64,000 bases of DNA, from contig NZ_JACYVZ010000012.1 in the NCBI RefSeq assembly GCF_014857925.1, positions 1 to 64,000 of the forward strand, read 5' to 3'. How positions within the stretch are numbered: the first letter of the stretch is position 1; each line of letters begins with the position of its first letter. Under the pieces are notes generated by a model. That model was not told the origin of the DNA. It made no database searches and saw nothing but the letters and a program-made list of their open reading frames with translations. Of the stretch, positions 47,311-57,652 are shown one piece after another. The position numbers and the translations under genes are program-made. The DNA comes from Cysteiniphilum marinum (GTDB lineage Bacteria > Pseudomonadota > Gammaproteobacteria > Francisellales > Francisellaceae).

Positions 47311-49524
47311 TTAGTTAAATGTATTAGCTAGCGCATCAATGAGTGATGGATTAGGGTTGGTTTCAGGGTTGGGTGCATCACCTGAAGTATCCCAAAACAT
47401 TGCCCCTTTTAACCCTTGCTGTTTTAGCCAATGTGCTTTGATTTTCACCATTGTTGCTGAATCATAAGTAATAAACATCCGTGACAACGGGTTGTAATAA
47501 TAGCTTTCAACAATTCGATCAAATGGGTAGGTAACACCTGAGATGGTATAACCATTAATGCTCACCTCACCAAAGTTGCCAACACTTCTTAATACATTGT
47601 TGTTATCGCGTACAAGAATATAGGTGTAATCAGATGCAGTGTTAGCAAAGCTTGCGCATACTTCATTATCTTTAACATTTGAGAAGCTACCCCCCATGAG
47701 GCAGTTATACCCTAGACTGCCATCCTCCCACTCTCCAGGTCCTGTAACACCTGATTGATAAACCCCTGGAATATTCGCTAATCCAACATCTACTTCTACC
47801 CATTGGCGACCATATAGCGGAATTCCGGCAATGATTTTTTGATTGGTGACACCTTCGGCATTAAGTGCGGCAACACTGCTGATGAGATTCCATTGTCCTT
47901 TGGTTGTCATATAGTTTGGTGCATCAGTACCTTCTGTGGCAGATAAGGGTGATTGATGCCCTGTGTTACCATCCCATGTTCCTGCGGCATCATAGGACAT
48001 GATGTTGATCGAATCAAGATACGGTAGCATCTCACTATAGTGATTAAGAGTGATATTTTCAGGTGCTTGATTAATGGCGATACTTAAATGATAGGTTTTG
48101 CCAGTGGTATTACTTAAGTTATCAAGCTTTTGACGAACAACTTTAATAAGCTCAACATAGTTAGCAGCATCGCTATATTGTAAGTATTGATCAAGAATCG
48201 CTTGCTTTTGTTCATTAGTAATCTCGGCTCCTTGGGCAGCAATAGCCGTATTAGCGGCATTGATATGCTCATTTTGCACACCCCATACAGGAAACTCCCA
48301 ATCAAGATCAAGCCCATCCATATTATATTCCTCAACCAATGCCGTGGCACTATTAGCAAAGGCTAGACGTTTTTGTGGATCAGCAGCAACACTTGGGAAA
48401 TTGCCAGACCATGTCCAGCCCCCAATAGAGAAAACAGCAATCAAATCATTGTTATACTCGTTCTTTGCCAGTATCTTTAACTGTTGAATACGCTCTAGGT
48501 TACCATAAAAAGGTTTGTTAGAACCCTCGCCATACCATGTGCCTGCTTGATAGACGCCATGCGCAGTGGTAACGTCTGTTGTGAAGCGTTTCTCCGTATC
48601 GGCATAACCATCACCAAGTGTGACAATACCATTAGCGTCAAAGTTCAAAAAAGCATAATAAAGTACATCAAGATCTTTTGCATCTAAGTGGTGTATTTGG
48701 TGATCGCGTCCATAGGTGCCCCAAGCAGGATAATAGGCGCCAACCTCGTAAAAAACATTATCCACTGAATAGCTAATCGCAAGATCTTGTGTGCTTGCAG
48801 CAGTAACGGTTATATTGTTGGTGTTATTTGCGCTATAGTAGCGATTATTTGCATTATCAAGATAGCCTTGATAGCTAATCGTATAAGTGCCAGGGTTAAG
48901 ACTCAAGGTAACATTGAAGTTATTGGACATTTGTGAGTTGACAGGATTTGATTCATTATCATAGACACTCACCAAACGTTCAGTGCTGCCGCTAGGAAGA
49001 TTGTTTAATGTGATATGAATAACGCCAGCTTCTGCGGCAAGCGCACTGTAATTAAGCGAAACTGGGCTAGTCATGCCACTGTGTATTGAAATGCTCACCG
49101 TTGTTAGTACATAATTGATCCCTTCATACAAAATAGTGGACTCAACAGAATAGTCATTGCTTGCTAACATAACACCTGATTGGCTACGCATTTCCGATAA
49201 ACTATAGCTGATAACTTCTTGATTTGGTTTAATGAAGTTAACCGTACCATCAGCTGTTTCAGGAATACCATTTGCTATAAATTGCACGATATTAATTGAT
49301 GGTATTGGTGTTGGTTCAACCTCGGTTTCAAGCTCTTCAGGTGCTTCAGGTCCAGTAGTTTCCGTGTTTTCTATCGTTGTGTTTTCAGAGGATGGTAAGG
49401 TTTGGTGGTCTGACTCAGACGTTGGTGTTGGTAATGTTTCATTGCTTGCACCATCAAAGCCACCACCGCAAGCACTTATGATCAAAGCCGTCAATGTGAG
49501 AAAATAAAGTTTAGATAATTTCAT
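47311..49524 (-). CDS. Chitinase-type glycoside hydrolase (GH18) lipoprotein
   Basis: 737 aa. The signal peptide ends in a lipobox (LIISAC, Cys 19) and is followed by a Ser/Thr/Glu-rich linker and a carbohydrate-associated beta region (about 75-240). The GH18 domain (about 250-737) begins EVGAYYPAWGTYGRD and carries DGLDLDWEFPVWG (catalytic Glu near residue 407) with FSIGGWTWSGNF upstream. It would degrade chitin or related glycans outside the inner membrane. A dyad motif upstream (49608-49625) is shared with the 807-aa lipoprotein gene. Confidence 0.92.
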   Translation of the reverse strand: MKLSKLYFLTLTALIISACGGGFDGASNETLPTPTSESDHQTLPSSENTTIENTETTGPEAPEELETEVEPTPIPSINIVQFIANGIPETADGTVNFIKPNQEVISYSLSEMRSQSGVMLASNDYSVESTILYEGINYVLTTVSISIHSGMTSPVSLNYSALAAEAGVIHITLNNLPSGSTERLVSVYDNESNPVNSQMSNNFNVTLSLNPGTYTISYQGYLDNANNRYYSANNTNNITVTAASTQDLAISYSVDNVFYEVGAYYPAWGTYGRDHQIHHLDAKDLDVLYYAFLNFDANGIVTLGDGYADTEKRFTTDVTTAHGVYQAGTWYGEGSNKPFYGNLERIQQLKILAKNEYNNDLIAVFSIGGWTWSGNFPSVAADPQKRLAFANSATALVEEYNMDGLDLDWEFPVWGVQNEHINAANTAIAAQGAEITNEQKQAILDQYLQYSDAANYVELIKVVRQKLDNLSNTTGKTYHLSIAINQAPENITLNHYSEMLPYLDSINIMSYDAAGTWDGNTGHQSPLSATEGTDAPNYMTTKGQWNLISSVAALNAEGVTNQKIIAGIPLYGRQWVEVDVGLANIPGVYQSGVTGPGEWEDGSLGYNCLMGGSFSNVKDNEVCASFANTASDYTYILVRDNNNVLRSVGNFGEVSINGYTISGVTYPFDRIVESYYYNPLSRMFITYDSATMVKIKAHWLKQQGLKGAMFWDTSGDAPNPETNPNPSLIDALANTFN

Positions 49525-49607
49525 GCTGTTCTCCTTAATAATTGCACAGACAGAGAAAATGATCGCAAAACAATCACATAGCTGTAACTACAGATTAAAA
49601 ACAGCGG

Positions 49608-49625
49608 TGTGCGTAATTTATGCAT
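49608..49625. promoter_or_regulatory. Dyad motif upstream of the chitinase gene
   Basis: TGTGCGTAATTTATGCAT matches 16 of 18 bases at 57671-57688 upstream of another lipoprotein gene. The core TGCGTAA-T-TTATGCA is a 7-1-7 dyad of the T-N11-A kind bound by LysR regulators. Both copies are preceded by GATTAAAAA. Confidence 0.5.
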
Positions 49626-49750
49626 ATTGGATAAAAGAGGGTGAAATTTGAAAAACCAACTGAACAAATGTCTATTCTAAAAATCTTGCGCTATACTTAG
49701 GGACACTGGCGCGATGCGTTTGAATTGTAAAACTATAAGGAGATATTTCA

Positions 49751-50515
49751 ATGGATAAGATACTCTGTCAACACGATGACAAAATCACAATAATTACGAT
49801 CAATAATGGTGATAAACGCAATGCTTTTGATAGTGAGATGTCAAAAGCCGTCACACAATTTATTCATGAGGCAAAACGCAAGAAACAGCGTGTGATTGTG
49901 CTTAAAGCCAATATTTCGCATGGCATATTTTCAGCAGGGCATGATTTAAATGAACTGACATCAGTCGATGAGATTACCAATGATCCGATGTTTGAAATGT
50001 TTGACGCAATGACGGCATCACCTTTACCTATTATTGCCCAAGTCGAAGGCGCTGTTTATGCTGGTGCTTTACATATGCTGATGGTTTGTGACATGGTTTA
50101 TGCCACCAATGACAGCAAGGTGATTATTACCGCTAATAAAATGGGAGTGCCTTTCTCATTGCGTAATTACCAAAATTGGTTGTCAGTCATGAGTATTCAT
50201 AAAGCCAAAGAGCTATTTTTTACCGCTAGTAGTATCGATGCTATGGATGCCTATCATACAGGAATTTTTAACACCATTTTTAGTGATAGTGCATCACTTT
50301 CAGCACGTGTTGATGAGGTCTGTCAGGCAATTATTAGTTGTTGTGCTGAAGGTGTTGCTAACAGTAAATTTCAGCTTAATGTTTTGGCTAATGATGTTAC
50401 GATTAATTATGATGAAGGCGTCGCTATTGAGGAGTCGAGACATAAGATTTTAAATAGTCCACAATTTACTAAACGTGTCGAAGCACTTATTGCTAAGATT
50501 CATCATAAGAAGTAA
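49751..50515 (+). CDS. Enoyl-CoA hydratase/isomerase family protein, methylmalonyl-CoA decarboxylase-like
   Basis: 254-aa crotonase-fold protein. The first oxyanion-hole region is FSAGHDLNEL and the second EGAVYAGALHMLMVCDMVYA. The following MGVPFSLRNYQNW…AKELFFTASSIDAMDAYHTG resembles E. coli YgfG/ScpB, a methylmalonyl-CoA decarboxylase, more than a hydratase, as far as I can judge by memory. A CoA-transferase gene follows 33 bp downstream. Which acyl-CoA is used is unknown. Confidence 0.75.
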   Translation: MDKILCQHDDKITIITINNGDKRNAFDSEMSKAVTQFIHEAKRKKQRVIVLKANISHGIFSAGHDLNELTSVDEITNDPMFEMFDAMTASPLPIIAQVEGAVYAGALHMLMVCDMVYATNDSKVIITANKMGVPFSLRNYQNWLSVMSIHKAKELFFTASSIDAMDAYHTGIFNTIFSDSASLSARVDEVCQAIISCCAEGVANSKFQLNVLANDVTINYDEGVAIEESRHKILNSPQFTKRVEALIAKIHHKK

Positions 50516-50548
50516 AAATGAAAAATCGAAAGATTCAAGGAGAGAAAA

Positions 50549-51679
50549 ATGTCACGTGTTTTAGATGATGTATTAGTATTGGATTTTACTCAAGCGTTAG
50601 CTGGACCTTATTGCACAATGCTCTTGGCTTACAATGGCGCACGAGTTATTAAAATTGAACGACCAGGAGATGGTGATATGTTGCGCTCAGCGGCTCCCTT
50701 TACCAAAGAAGGAACTTCAGTATTTTGGGCATCAGCCAATGCCAATAAAGAAAGTTGTGCGCTAGATTTGAAAAATTCAGAACATATCGCATTGATTAAA
50801 AAAATCATTCAAAAGGCAGATATTCTTGTGGAGAACTTCAGACCTGGCGTTATGGAAAAACTGGGCCTTGGTTATGAAGAGGTTAAAAAAATTAATCCCG
50901 CGATTGTCTACACCTCAATCTCAGGTTTTGGTACAACAGGACCAATGGCGCATGCACCAGGCTTTGATTTGGTGGGACAAGGCTATTCAGGCATGATGTC
51001 AATCAATGGTGATTTAGATAAAGATACTGGGCGCATTGGTTTTCCTGTAGGCGATGTCAGTGCTGGTATGTGGGGCTATATGGCAACAATGACTGCCTAT
51101 TGTGGGCGATTGCGAAGTGGCAAGGGCGCCTATGTTGATGTTTCGATGCTAGATGGTTTGTTTGCAATGATGCCAGCTGAAGTGGTTGCTTATACTAAAC
51201 TCAATGAAATTGAGCATTGTAGTGGCAATATTGATCCAGCTGCTGCACCTTTTGGTGCATTACGCACAAAAGATGGCGCGGTTATTGTGGCTGTTTTGGG
51301 CGAAAAGCTGTGGCTCAATTTTTGTCAAGCACTAGATAAAATGAACTGGCACGATGATCCTAAGTTTAAAACAGGACCTGATCGCATTAAAAATCGCACT
51401 GATTTACAAGCTGTTGTACAACCACTTTTTAGGCAAAAGACAACGGCAGAATGGCAAAAGATCTTAACCGATGCCGGTATTCCAAATGGTATTGTTAATA
51501 ACATCAAACAAGCCTGTGAGCTGCCACAGATTAAAGCACGTAATATGCTTATTAATGCTGGCGATTATATTGTGCCCGGGAATCCTATGAAGATTAATGG
51601 AAGTCATGATTTAGATACACTCAATACGCCAGAGAAACTTGGTGCATCGACTGATAAAATAAGGAGGGAGTTTAAGTAA
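50549..51679 (+). CDS. CaiB/BaiF-type (class III) CoA-transferase
   Basis: A 376-aa protein. VLVLDFTQALAGPYCTMLLA (start), YTSISGFGTTGPMAHAPGFD and the catalytic Asp region GRIGFPVGDVSAGMWGYM are family signatures. It moves CoA between carboxylic acids. It forms a pair with the decarboxylase-like gene upstream; together they could decarboxylate an acid as its CoA ester and recycle the CoA. Confidence 0.9.
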   Translation: MSRVLDDVLVLDFTQALAGPYCTMLLAYNGARVIKIERPGDGDMLRSAAPFTKEGTSVFWASANANKESCALDLKNSEHIALIKKIIQKADILVENFRPGVMEKLGLGYEEVKKINPAIVYTSISGFGTTGPMAHAPGFDLVGQGYSGMMSINGDLDKDTGRIGFPVGDVSAGMWGYMATMTAYCGRLRSGKGAYVDVSMLDGLFAMMPAEVVAYTKLNEIEHCSGNIDPAAAPFGALRTKDGAVIVAVLGEKLWLNFCQALDKMNWHDDPKFKTGPDRIKNRTDLQAVVQPLFRQKTTAEWQKILTDAGIPNGIVNNIKQACELPQIKARNMLINAGDYIVPGNPMKINGSHDLDTLNTPEKLGASTDKIRREFK

Positions 51680-51683
51680 TTTA

Positions 51684-54323
51684 TTATTCATCTCCTCCAT
51701 CATCCTCAAAATCATCTTCAAGCTCATCTTGAGACATTTCATTATTTACTTGGTTAATTACAGAATTAACAATATCTTTTGCATACATACTGGCAATCGC
51801 AGACTGACCGCTAGACATTAATAATTTCTTTGTGTCATTTAATGCTTGTTGACAAGTGGCTTCATCTGATCCTTGGCAAAAAGACTTATCACTAGATAGA
51901 TTACATCCTGTACCTTGTGTAATACAACCACAACTTGCGAGGCCGGTTGCAAAAGTGCCGTTATAGACGAATTGCCCTCCTGAGAAATTTGTTGTTGATT
52001 GCATGTAGTGCCCACTAAAACATGCTGCAACAGCAAGTGCATTATAAGTTGAAGAGTTAGGATCTGCTGACATATACCAAGGATTCCCAATATTAGCCCC
52101 TTTTTGTAACATACAGACATTAAAACTAAAATTATCAATAGTTAATGTGCCACAAAAATAGAAGTGCCCTTCAGATGGAGTTTTGAAACCTCCCATACTA
52201 GAAATAGAGATAGCCTGATTATTTACTGTAGCATACGGAAAATCTTCCCCAATAAAACTACTATTATTCCTGTTTGAAAAAATGGCAACTTCTCCACTGT
52301 TATTTATTGCATAATTTCCAGCACACTCTCCATTTGTACACTGAATATTATGGATATTACTCCATGATAGAGTTGGACGACCATCAAACCAAGGTATAGT
52401 ATTTGTATCTGCTTGAATGCTGCATCCGCAATTATTAAAATTATCATCACAATAAAGCTGTTGGCTAGGATATTCGCAAGCACAACTACTTGAGGCTTTT
52501 TGTTGCATTGCGTTGGCCTGTTTTATTCCTGTAATTGCTAATATGAAATTACTTGTTCCAGAGCATGAGTTTACAGCGTTCAAACAAGCATTATTACCCG
52601 TGATATTGCATTTTGTCACTCCATCAGGAATTCCCCCATTTTGGGCTAGACAGTTAGCATATATATATACATTACACTGCTTTTGTGAAAAACAGCTGGC
52701 CATACTGTCTGATATGTATGAACTAAACTTCTGTTTAAGCTGGTTGGCAAAACTGGTTTGACAAAGTGATGATTCAGCGCTTCCTGGAGCACTAGACGCT
52801 ACTGAGCTTGTATTATTTTTATTTGAGATTTCTTGTGATTTTGCTGCCACCCAACTGTCCATATTGCCCATGTTAGGGGTTGCCATTTTTTGTGTCGGTG
52901 TGGTAATTGAAGGTAGGTGCTTTTTAATAAAATCTTTAAATTTATCAATTGAGTTTCCTAGCCTTATAGATGGAGATAAAGTTTGTTTAGCATTTGAGTA
53001 AGGAGAAAATTGATTATAAAGTGGTGTGCCATATAGTGGATTTGATGTTGCTGTCCAATTAAAATTAGGCGTAAGGGTATTCGCATTGTTTCCACCTGCT
53101 GCAAGGTACCCACTTTGGTATAACGTTTGCATTTCACTTTCGGTTAGAGAGAAATCCATACTTGAGATATTATTAGAATCTATGAAAATCGTGTTAGCAG
53201 TAATACTAGGATCATCCATCATTTGGCTATATTGCCCATTTGATAGAGTGGTGAACACTTGATTTAAAAATGTTAGAGTACTATTAGGCGATCTGGAAAG
53301 GCTTTGTTGTGTTGGATTTGTGCTGTTTGTGTTATCTGCGATATTTGTTGAGCTAAATGTAAACCCCAGAAGTTCACCTGAGTTTGGAGACTGTGGATAT
53401 GATTTGATGATTTCTGCTATTGGATAGTTTTGAAGTATTCCTCCATCCACAAAAGCATAAGATTTTGACCTGATACTATCTAGATAGGTTAAGTAGCTAT
53501 TTTGTGTGTCTTCAGAGTTAATATAGGACATTGCAGTACTGTATTGTGTTGACCACTCTCCAGATGATGATAACTGATAATTTACAGGGAAGAAAAAGAA
53601 TAGTAGGCTACTTGAGGTTCTGATTGCATCAGCAACAGCAATGTTCTGCGTGTTTGTATCGGCTGAACTTAGCATAATGACTTGTCCAGTACCTAAATTT
53701 GTTGCGGCAAAATATACATGAACACCACTACTATAGTTATAAATATCTTGGAGTGTAAGCATACTTTTATCCTCAATATCAGCATCCTTGAAAATCGGTG
53801 CATTACTTACCAGAGTTTTAAAGAGTTCATATAGTGTTTTACCACTATATAACCCATTCAATGCAGCTGATTGTTGTGTATTAGAGTTATAACTTTGTAT
53901 ATTGCTCAGATGATTTGCAATACTTTCATCGATAGATGATTGGGTATATTTAGATGTATGAGTTGTTTCTTGAATATTGGTACTTAATGTTGTTGAAACA
54001 AAATCAGATTTATCCAATAAGGTTGAGTAGTTAAGAGCGCCTAATATAGCAGTTATTTGAGCTGTACTGTATCCTAAGGCAATAAGCATCCCGACAATAG
54101 ATCCTGTAGAGGATCCTGAAATAATTTTTATTGACTCCAAGTTACCACCATTTTCTTCAAATGCCTTTAGTGCACCAGCATACGCAATATTTTTGACACC
54201 ACTTCCCGAAAAAACAAGTATTCTAACATTTTCAAAAGATCGTATAGATGAAAAGGTTGATTGATACAAACCTAGGCTTAGGGTAATTGTAAGAAGATAA
54301 ATATATCGATTCATTTTTAGCAT
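51684..54323 (-). CDS. Exported patatin-like phospholipase with Cys-rich C-terminal half
   Basis: 879 aa. A signal peptide (YLLTITLSLGLYQSTFS) precedes the patatin domain: glycine loop VFSGSGVKNIAYAGALKAFE, nucleophile Ser72 in ISGSSTGSIVG and the dyad Asp in AFVDGGILQNYP (about 292). The C-terminal half (from about 500) is rich in Cys with no recognised domain and ends in an acidic tail (DELEDDFEDDGGDE). Patatins of this type are often secreted toxins or lipases. Very low GC here suggests transfer. Neighbours encode other exported proteins. Confidence 0.85.
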   Translation of the reverse strand: MLKMNRYIYLLTITLSLGLYQSTFSSIRSFENVRILVFSGSGVKNIAYAGALKAFEENGGNLESIKIISGSSTGSIVGMLIALGYSTAQITAILGALNYSTLLDKSDFVSTTLSTNIQETTHTSKYTQSSIDESIANHLSNIQSYNSNTQQSAALNGLYSGKTLYELFKTLVSNAPIFKDADIEDKSMLTLQDIYNYSSGVHVYFAATNLGTGQVIMLSSADTNTQNIAVADAIRTSSSLLFFFFPVNYQLSSSGEWSTQYSTAMSYINSEDTQNSYLTYLDSIRSKSYAFVDGGILQNYPIAEIIKSYPQSPNSGELLGFTFSSTNIADNTNSTNPTQQSLSRSPNSTLTFLNQVFTTLSNGQYSQMMDDPSITANTIFIDSNNISSMDFSLTESEMQTLYQSGYLAAGGNNANTLTPNFNWTATSNPLYGTPLYNQFSPYSNAKQTLSPSIRLGNSIDKFKDFIKKHLPSITTPTQKMATPNMGNMDSWVAAKSQEISNKNNTSSVASSAPGSAESSLCQTSFANQLKQKFSSYISDSMASCFSQKQCNVYIYANCLAQNGGIPDGVTKCNITGNNACLNAVNSCSGTSNFILAITGIKQANAMQQKASSSCACEYPSQQLYCDDNFNNCGCSIQADTNTIPWFDGRPTLSWSNIHNIQCTNGECAGNYAINNSGEVAIFSNRNNSSFIGEDFPYATVNNQAISISSMGGFKTPSEGHFYFCGTLTIDNFSFNVCMLQKGANIGNPWYMSADPNSSTYNALAVAACFSGHYMQSTTNFSGGQFVYNGTFATGLASCGCITQGTGCNLSSDKSFCQGSDEATCQQALNDTKKLLMSSGQSAIASMYAKDIVNSVINQVNNEMSQDELEDDFEDDGGDE

Positions 54324-54416
54324 ATCATATACCTCAGTAACTTTTCCTTAATATGACTATATTTTTAGTCTAGATCAAAAAAGCCACATTACAATAAGGG
54401 GACATTATTTAATTTT

Positions 54417-54502
54417 GGCCGCTTCACAATGTGAAGCGTTAACCGCATAACCAAGTTGTGCAGCGGCTTTGCCGCTCAAGTATTATGGGTTCAGCCCGTA
54501 GG
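54417..54502. repeat. Cluster of three hairpins (REP-like)
   Basis: CCGCTTCACAATGTGAAGCG, then GCAGCGGCTTTGCCGC, then TGGGTTCAGCCC. These GC-rich hairpins stand between the patatin gene and the end of the small exported protein gene. They may terminate or stabilise transcripts from the minus-strand gene. Confidence 0.6.
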
Positions 54503-54505
54503 TAT

Positions 54506-55120
54506 CTATTTATCCATTTTAAATACTGTAAATGAACTACCTCCATTTGCTTGAAGAGTAATATATGTATTTTCTTGTTTTGCACTCTCACAGTTTAGCG
54601 TGATTTCCCAGTCCTTGCTTGTTTCATTATATTTTCTTGGTAGGCTTGACTTAGCGCCAAGTGACCAAGTCGCTGTAAAATAGCTAAGTTTAACAGCACC
54701 TAATACAACGTTTTTGCAAATATAGTGATGTTGGTGATCTTTGGAAGTGAAAATAAGATCACCGTATAAGCCAAGACCTGCTGTATTATCGCTTATTCTG
54801 CTACCAATTGCTTTGCAATTAGTATCATCAGTATCGCATGCGCCGCGGATGTTCTTAAGCCAATTAGCAATATCACTATTTTCTAATGCAATATTAGATC
54901 CAGTATCAATCGTAACCCTATCAGTACCAACAATTAGTGTGGGTGGTGTTACTTCAGGGTAGGCGCTAGCAATGATAAATTGTGTTTGCGTTGCATCAAG
55001 ATCTGTTACTGCAGGGTCAACATAAATAGACACGCTAGAGTTGGCAAAGCTGCTGCCAATCAAACTTAGGTTAAGTAAAGCAAAGTAGCCAATCTTTTTA
55101 GTTAAATTTTTAATACTCAT
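54506..55120 (-). CDS. Exported hypothetical protein (204 aa)
   Basis: ATG 55120 has AAGGAACAT upstream; an earlier in-frame ATG at 55174 overlaps the upstream gene. The signal peptide (NLTKKIGYFALLNLSLIGSS then FANSS) leaves a mature part with four Cys (ACDTDDTNC, ICK, LNCES) likely paired. No family is recognised. It lies 35 bp after the 807-aa lipoprotein gene, probably in one transcript, which hints at a shared surface role. Confidence 0.65.
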   Translation of the reverse strand: MSIKNLTKKIGYFALLNLSLIGSSFANSSVSIYVDPAVTDLDATQTQFIIASAYPEVTPPTLIVGTDRVTIDTGSNIALENSDIANWLKNIRGACDTDDTNCKAIGSRISDNTAGLGLYGDLIFTSKDHQHHYICKNVVLGAVKLSYFTATWSLGAKSSLPRKYNETSKDWEITLNCESAKQENTYITLQANGGSSFTVFKMDK

Positions 55121-55155
55121 AATGGATGTTCCTTGTGATTTTGGATTATTGATAA

Positions 55156-57579
55156 TTAAGATTTTTGTACACAATAGAGTTTGTATGGCGTGTTACAACT
55201 AGCTAGTTGTAAGCTGTGTTTCTCGCTATCAAACTTAGCAGCCCATGAGTTGTCAGTTGCTAGAGGGTTGGCAACATTGGCAAAATATTGTGGGCTATTT
55301 GAAGTGCCATCATTTGTCCAGTTATTACAATTGCTACTTAAGCCATAAACATCGTCATATACCACAAATCCACTCCAAACATAACTTTCAGTGTTTTTTG
55401 CAATAGGATTCTTTAAACCACCCAAGAAGAGTGTGTTAGGAGGAGCTACGACTTCATTATTTAAATTTAGATAGTATGCTGTTTGATCATAATTAATATT
55501 ATCTTTAACACTGCGCGAAGTATCTGGCAGCATAGCCTTGTATTCCCCATCAAGTCCAAGGGCGTTTGCTTCAAGTTGACACTTGTTATTAGCACCTTCA
55601 ATGCCACCTAAATTACCACTATAGTTTTGTGTGGTTGTAAAGATAAAGTAAGCTTTTGCTTTTGTTATTGTGACAGGAAATTCAGTGCTTTCTTCACTCA
55701 TATTATGAGCAGATATTTTAATTTTGGCATAAAGAGGATCATTAGCATCATAATCAGTGTTAACAATGATTTGACATGATTGATCTGCCGTTAATGTTTC
55801 TTGACAAGCTTGATTATCAATATGCAGCACATCAGCTTGATCACTGCTAAAGCTTAAGTTGTTAAGATCGCCTTTGCCGATGTTTTTAACAACAATCGTT
55901 GCTTTATTGTCAATGTTATTTAACTGAAGCTCGGTTAATACTTTGCCATCAACTGCTTGAAACTGTACTTGTCCTTTTTCTCTTTCAATGACTGAAAATA
56001 CAGCACGTTGATTATTATCAAGATTGGTGTAAACAGTACCACCTTCAGCCTTAGCATATAGAGTAAATTCATAGGTGCCTGCTTGTGTATCTGGATTAAT
56101 AGTCATTATTGGCATCTCACAGCTTTGCTGAGGTGCTAATCCGGTTTCGCTTAAGGTAAGACAATTGGTTGCATTAGATAAAGAGCGATCAATATTCTCG
56201 TCACCAACTCGTTGCACTTGATAGGCTCCTTGTGTTGATGCTGTTGCTGGATACCAATTAAAGTTACCGTTATTGGTGATCTGTGTTGATACCTCAAGGC
56301 TTTGATCTTTTATCTCAAAAGGATTGTTATCGTTAATTTCAGATAATTTAATGTTGGTATTGGCAACGCTTACTGGAATAGTCATTGTCTCAGTTATGCC
56401 ATGATCGTGTTCATACTCAATGATTAATTCACCTTGACCTTTTGCCGATGCTTGTGCATTAAGCATAATCATGGCATCAGATAGTGGGGCAATATCTTTG
56501 ACGTTTGCCATAAGATTAACATCTGAAATATCATCAGTGATGTTTATGTGATTAATTTTAATTGGGTTATTAGAGGTATTTTTTAGCGTGACTGTATTAC
56601 TATTTGGTTGTGTGAAATGGATATTAGAGCGATCACTGACAAGTACACGCTTATCATAGGCTAGTACAATATTAGTTTTAGCAATATTACTGGCATCAAT
56701 GTTAAGAAGATGGCCATTGTTAATATTATCTACAAGTTGTGCTTGATGAGTTTCATCTTCAAGGGCAGTTTTTAATTTTATTGGGTCAAGTTGCAAAGTG
56801 ATAATGCCAGTTTCACCAGGCAAAATATTTTTCTCATCATCGACGATTTGATTATTTGCATTCAGTTGTTTTTTTGTAGCCTCATCTAACAGATCAATAA
56901 ACCATTTGCTATCATCATCTTCAGCGATATTTAATACCACACGATTTATCGCGTTATCTGAAATATTTTTAAAAACAACATCAATTTGACCGTCACTATG
57001 AATGGTAATCGGTGTAACACTTGCTTTAGCTAATGATTGTGCTGTTGCGATATCTTCCTGTTTAATAAAATTGCCTTGGTAATGCAGCACTTTGTTTTCA
57101 ATATTTTCAACCTCGATAATTAAGTTAAGCTCTTGATCAAGAAGTGTTTGCGAGCCGGTGTAGATGGTTTCAATATTAAGCACACAGCTGTCATTAGCAG
57201 TTAATGTCGTTTGTGTGAGCGAACCATCATCATTGGTGATAAGACAGCTTTTCTCTGATTTATCAGCCACATATTTCAATGTAAGACCATCAATTTGTGG
57301 ATCAATATGTGCACCTATTACTTTAATGTTGTCCTGTTGCGGGTCATTTAAACCTGTCATCAGGTTATAAGTGGTTTCGGTGCTTAAACGTTGCTTATTG
57401 ATGCCAATCCCTTCGGCTTTAATGCTTGAGGCAGGTGCTAATAAAGTTTCATTGTTAAGTTTAGTGCTGCCAATGATTGGCTCTGGAGAGGGTGCACCGG
57501 CTCCACCGCCACCACAGGCACTGATTAAAGAGGTGCTAATGAGTGAAGGAAGAAGTCTGATTAATGTTTTATATTGCAT
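55156..57579 (-). CDS. Modular lipoprotein (807 aa) with C-terminal DUF1554 domain
   Basis: Lipobox TSLISAC (Cys 22), then Gly/Pro linker. An NNGNFNW module (about 436) is followed by cysteines NCLTLSETGLAPQQSCEMPI, matching the stalk modules of the other three large lipoproteins. A second Cys pair is in NQACQETLTADQSCQIIVNT. From about residue 643 the chain changes to YFIFTTTQNYSGNLGGIEGA with YKAMLPDTSR, CNNWTNDGTS and LYCVQKS. This is the DUF1554 pattern best known from leptospiral endostatin-like (Len) lipoproteins that bind host ligands. Ligand unknown here. Confidence 0.8.
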   Translation of the reverse strand: MQYKTLIRLLPSLISTSLISACGGGGAGAPSPEPIIGSTKLNNETLLAPASSIKAEGIGINKQRLSTETTYNLMTGLNDPQQDNIKVIGAHIDPQIDGLTLKYVADKSEKSCLITNDDGSLTQTTLTANDSCVLNIETIYTGSQTLLDQELNLIIEVENIENKVLHYQGNFIKQEDIATAQSLAKASVTPITIHSDGQIDVVFKNISDNAINRVVLNIAEDDDSKWFIDLLDEATKKQLNANNQIVDDEKNILPGETGIITLQLDPIKLKTALEDETHQAQLVDNINNGHLLNIDASNIAKTNIVLAYDKRVLVSDRSNIHFTQPNSNTVTLKNTSNNPIKINHINITDDISDVNLMANVKDIAPLSDAMIMLNAQASAKGQGELIIEYEHDHGITETMTIPVSVANTNIKLSEINDNNPFEIKDQSLEVSTQITNNGNFNWYPATASTQGAYQVQRVGDENIDRSLSNATNCLTLSETGLAPQQSCEMPIMTINPDTQAGTYEFTLYAKAEGGTVYTNLDNNQRAVFSVIEREKGQVQFQAVDGKVLTELQLNNIDNKATIVVKNIGKGDLNNLSFSSDQADVLHIDNQACQETLTADQSCQIIVNTDYDANDPLYAKIKISAHNMSEESTEFPVTITKAKAYFIFTTTQNYSGNLGGIEGANNKCQLEANALGLDGEYKAMLPDTSRSVKDNINYDQTAYYLNLNNEVVAPPNTLFLGGLKNPIAKNTESYVWSGFVVYDDVYGLSSNCNNWTNDGTSNSPQYFANVANPLATDNSWAAKFDSEKHSLQLASCNTPYKLYCVQKS

Positions 57580-57652
57580 CGTAAGTTTCCTTAAAGTTAA
57601 TCACGCTTAGAGATGTTGCTTATGATAAAAAGGTTTTCTGATTAAAAAAACG

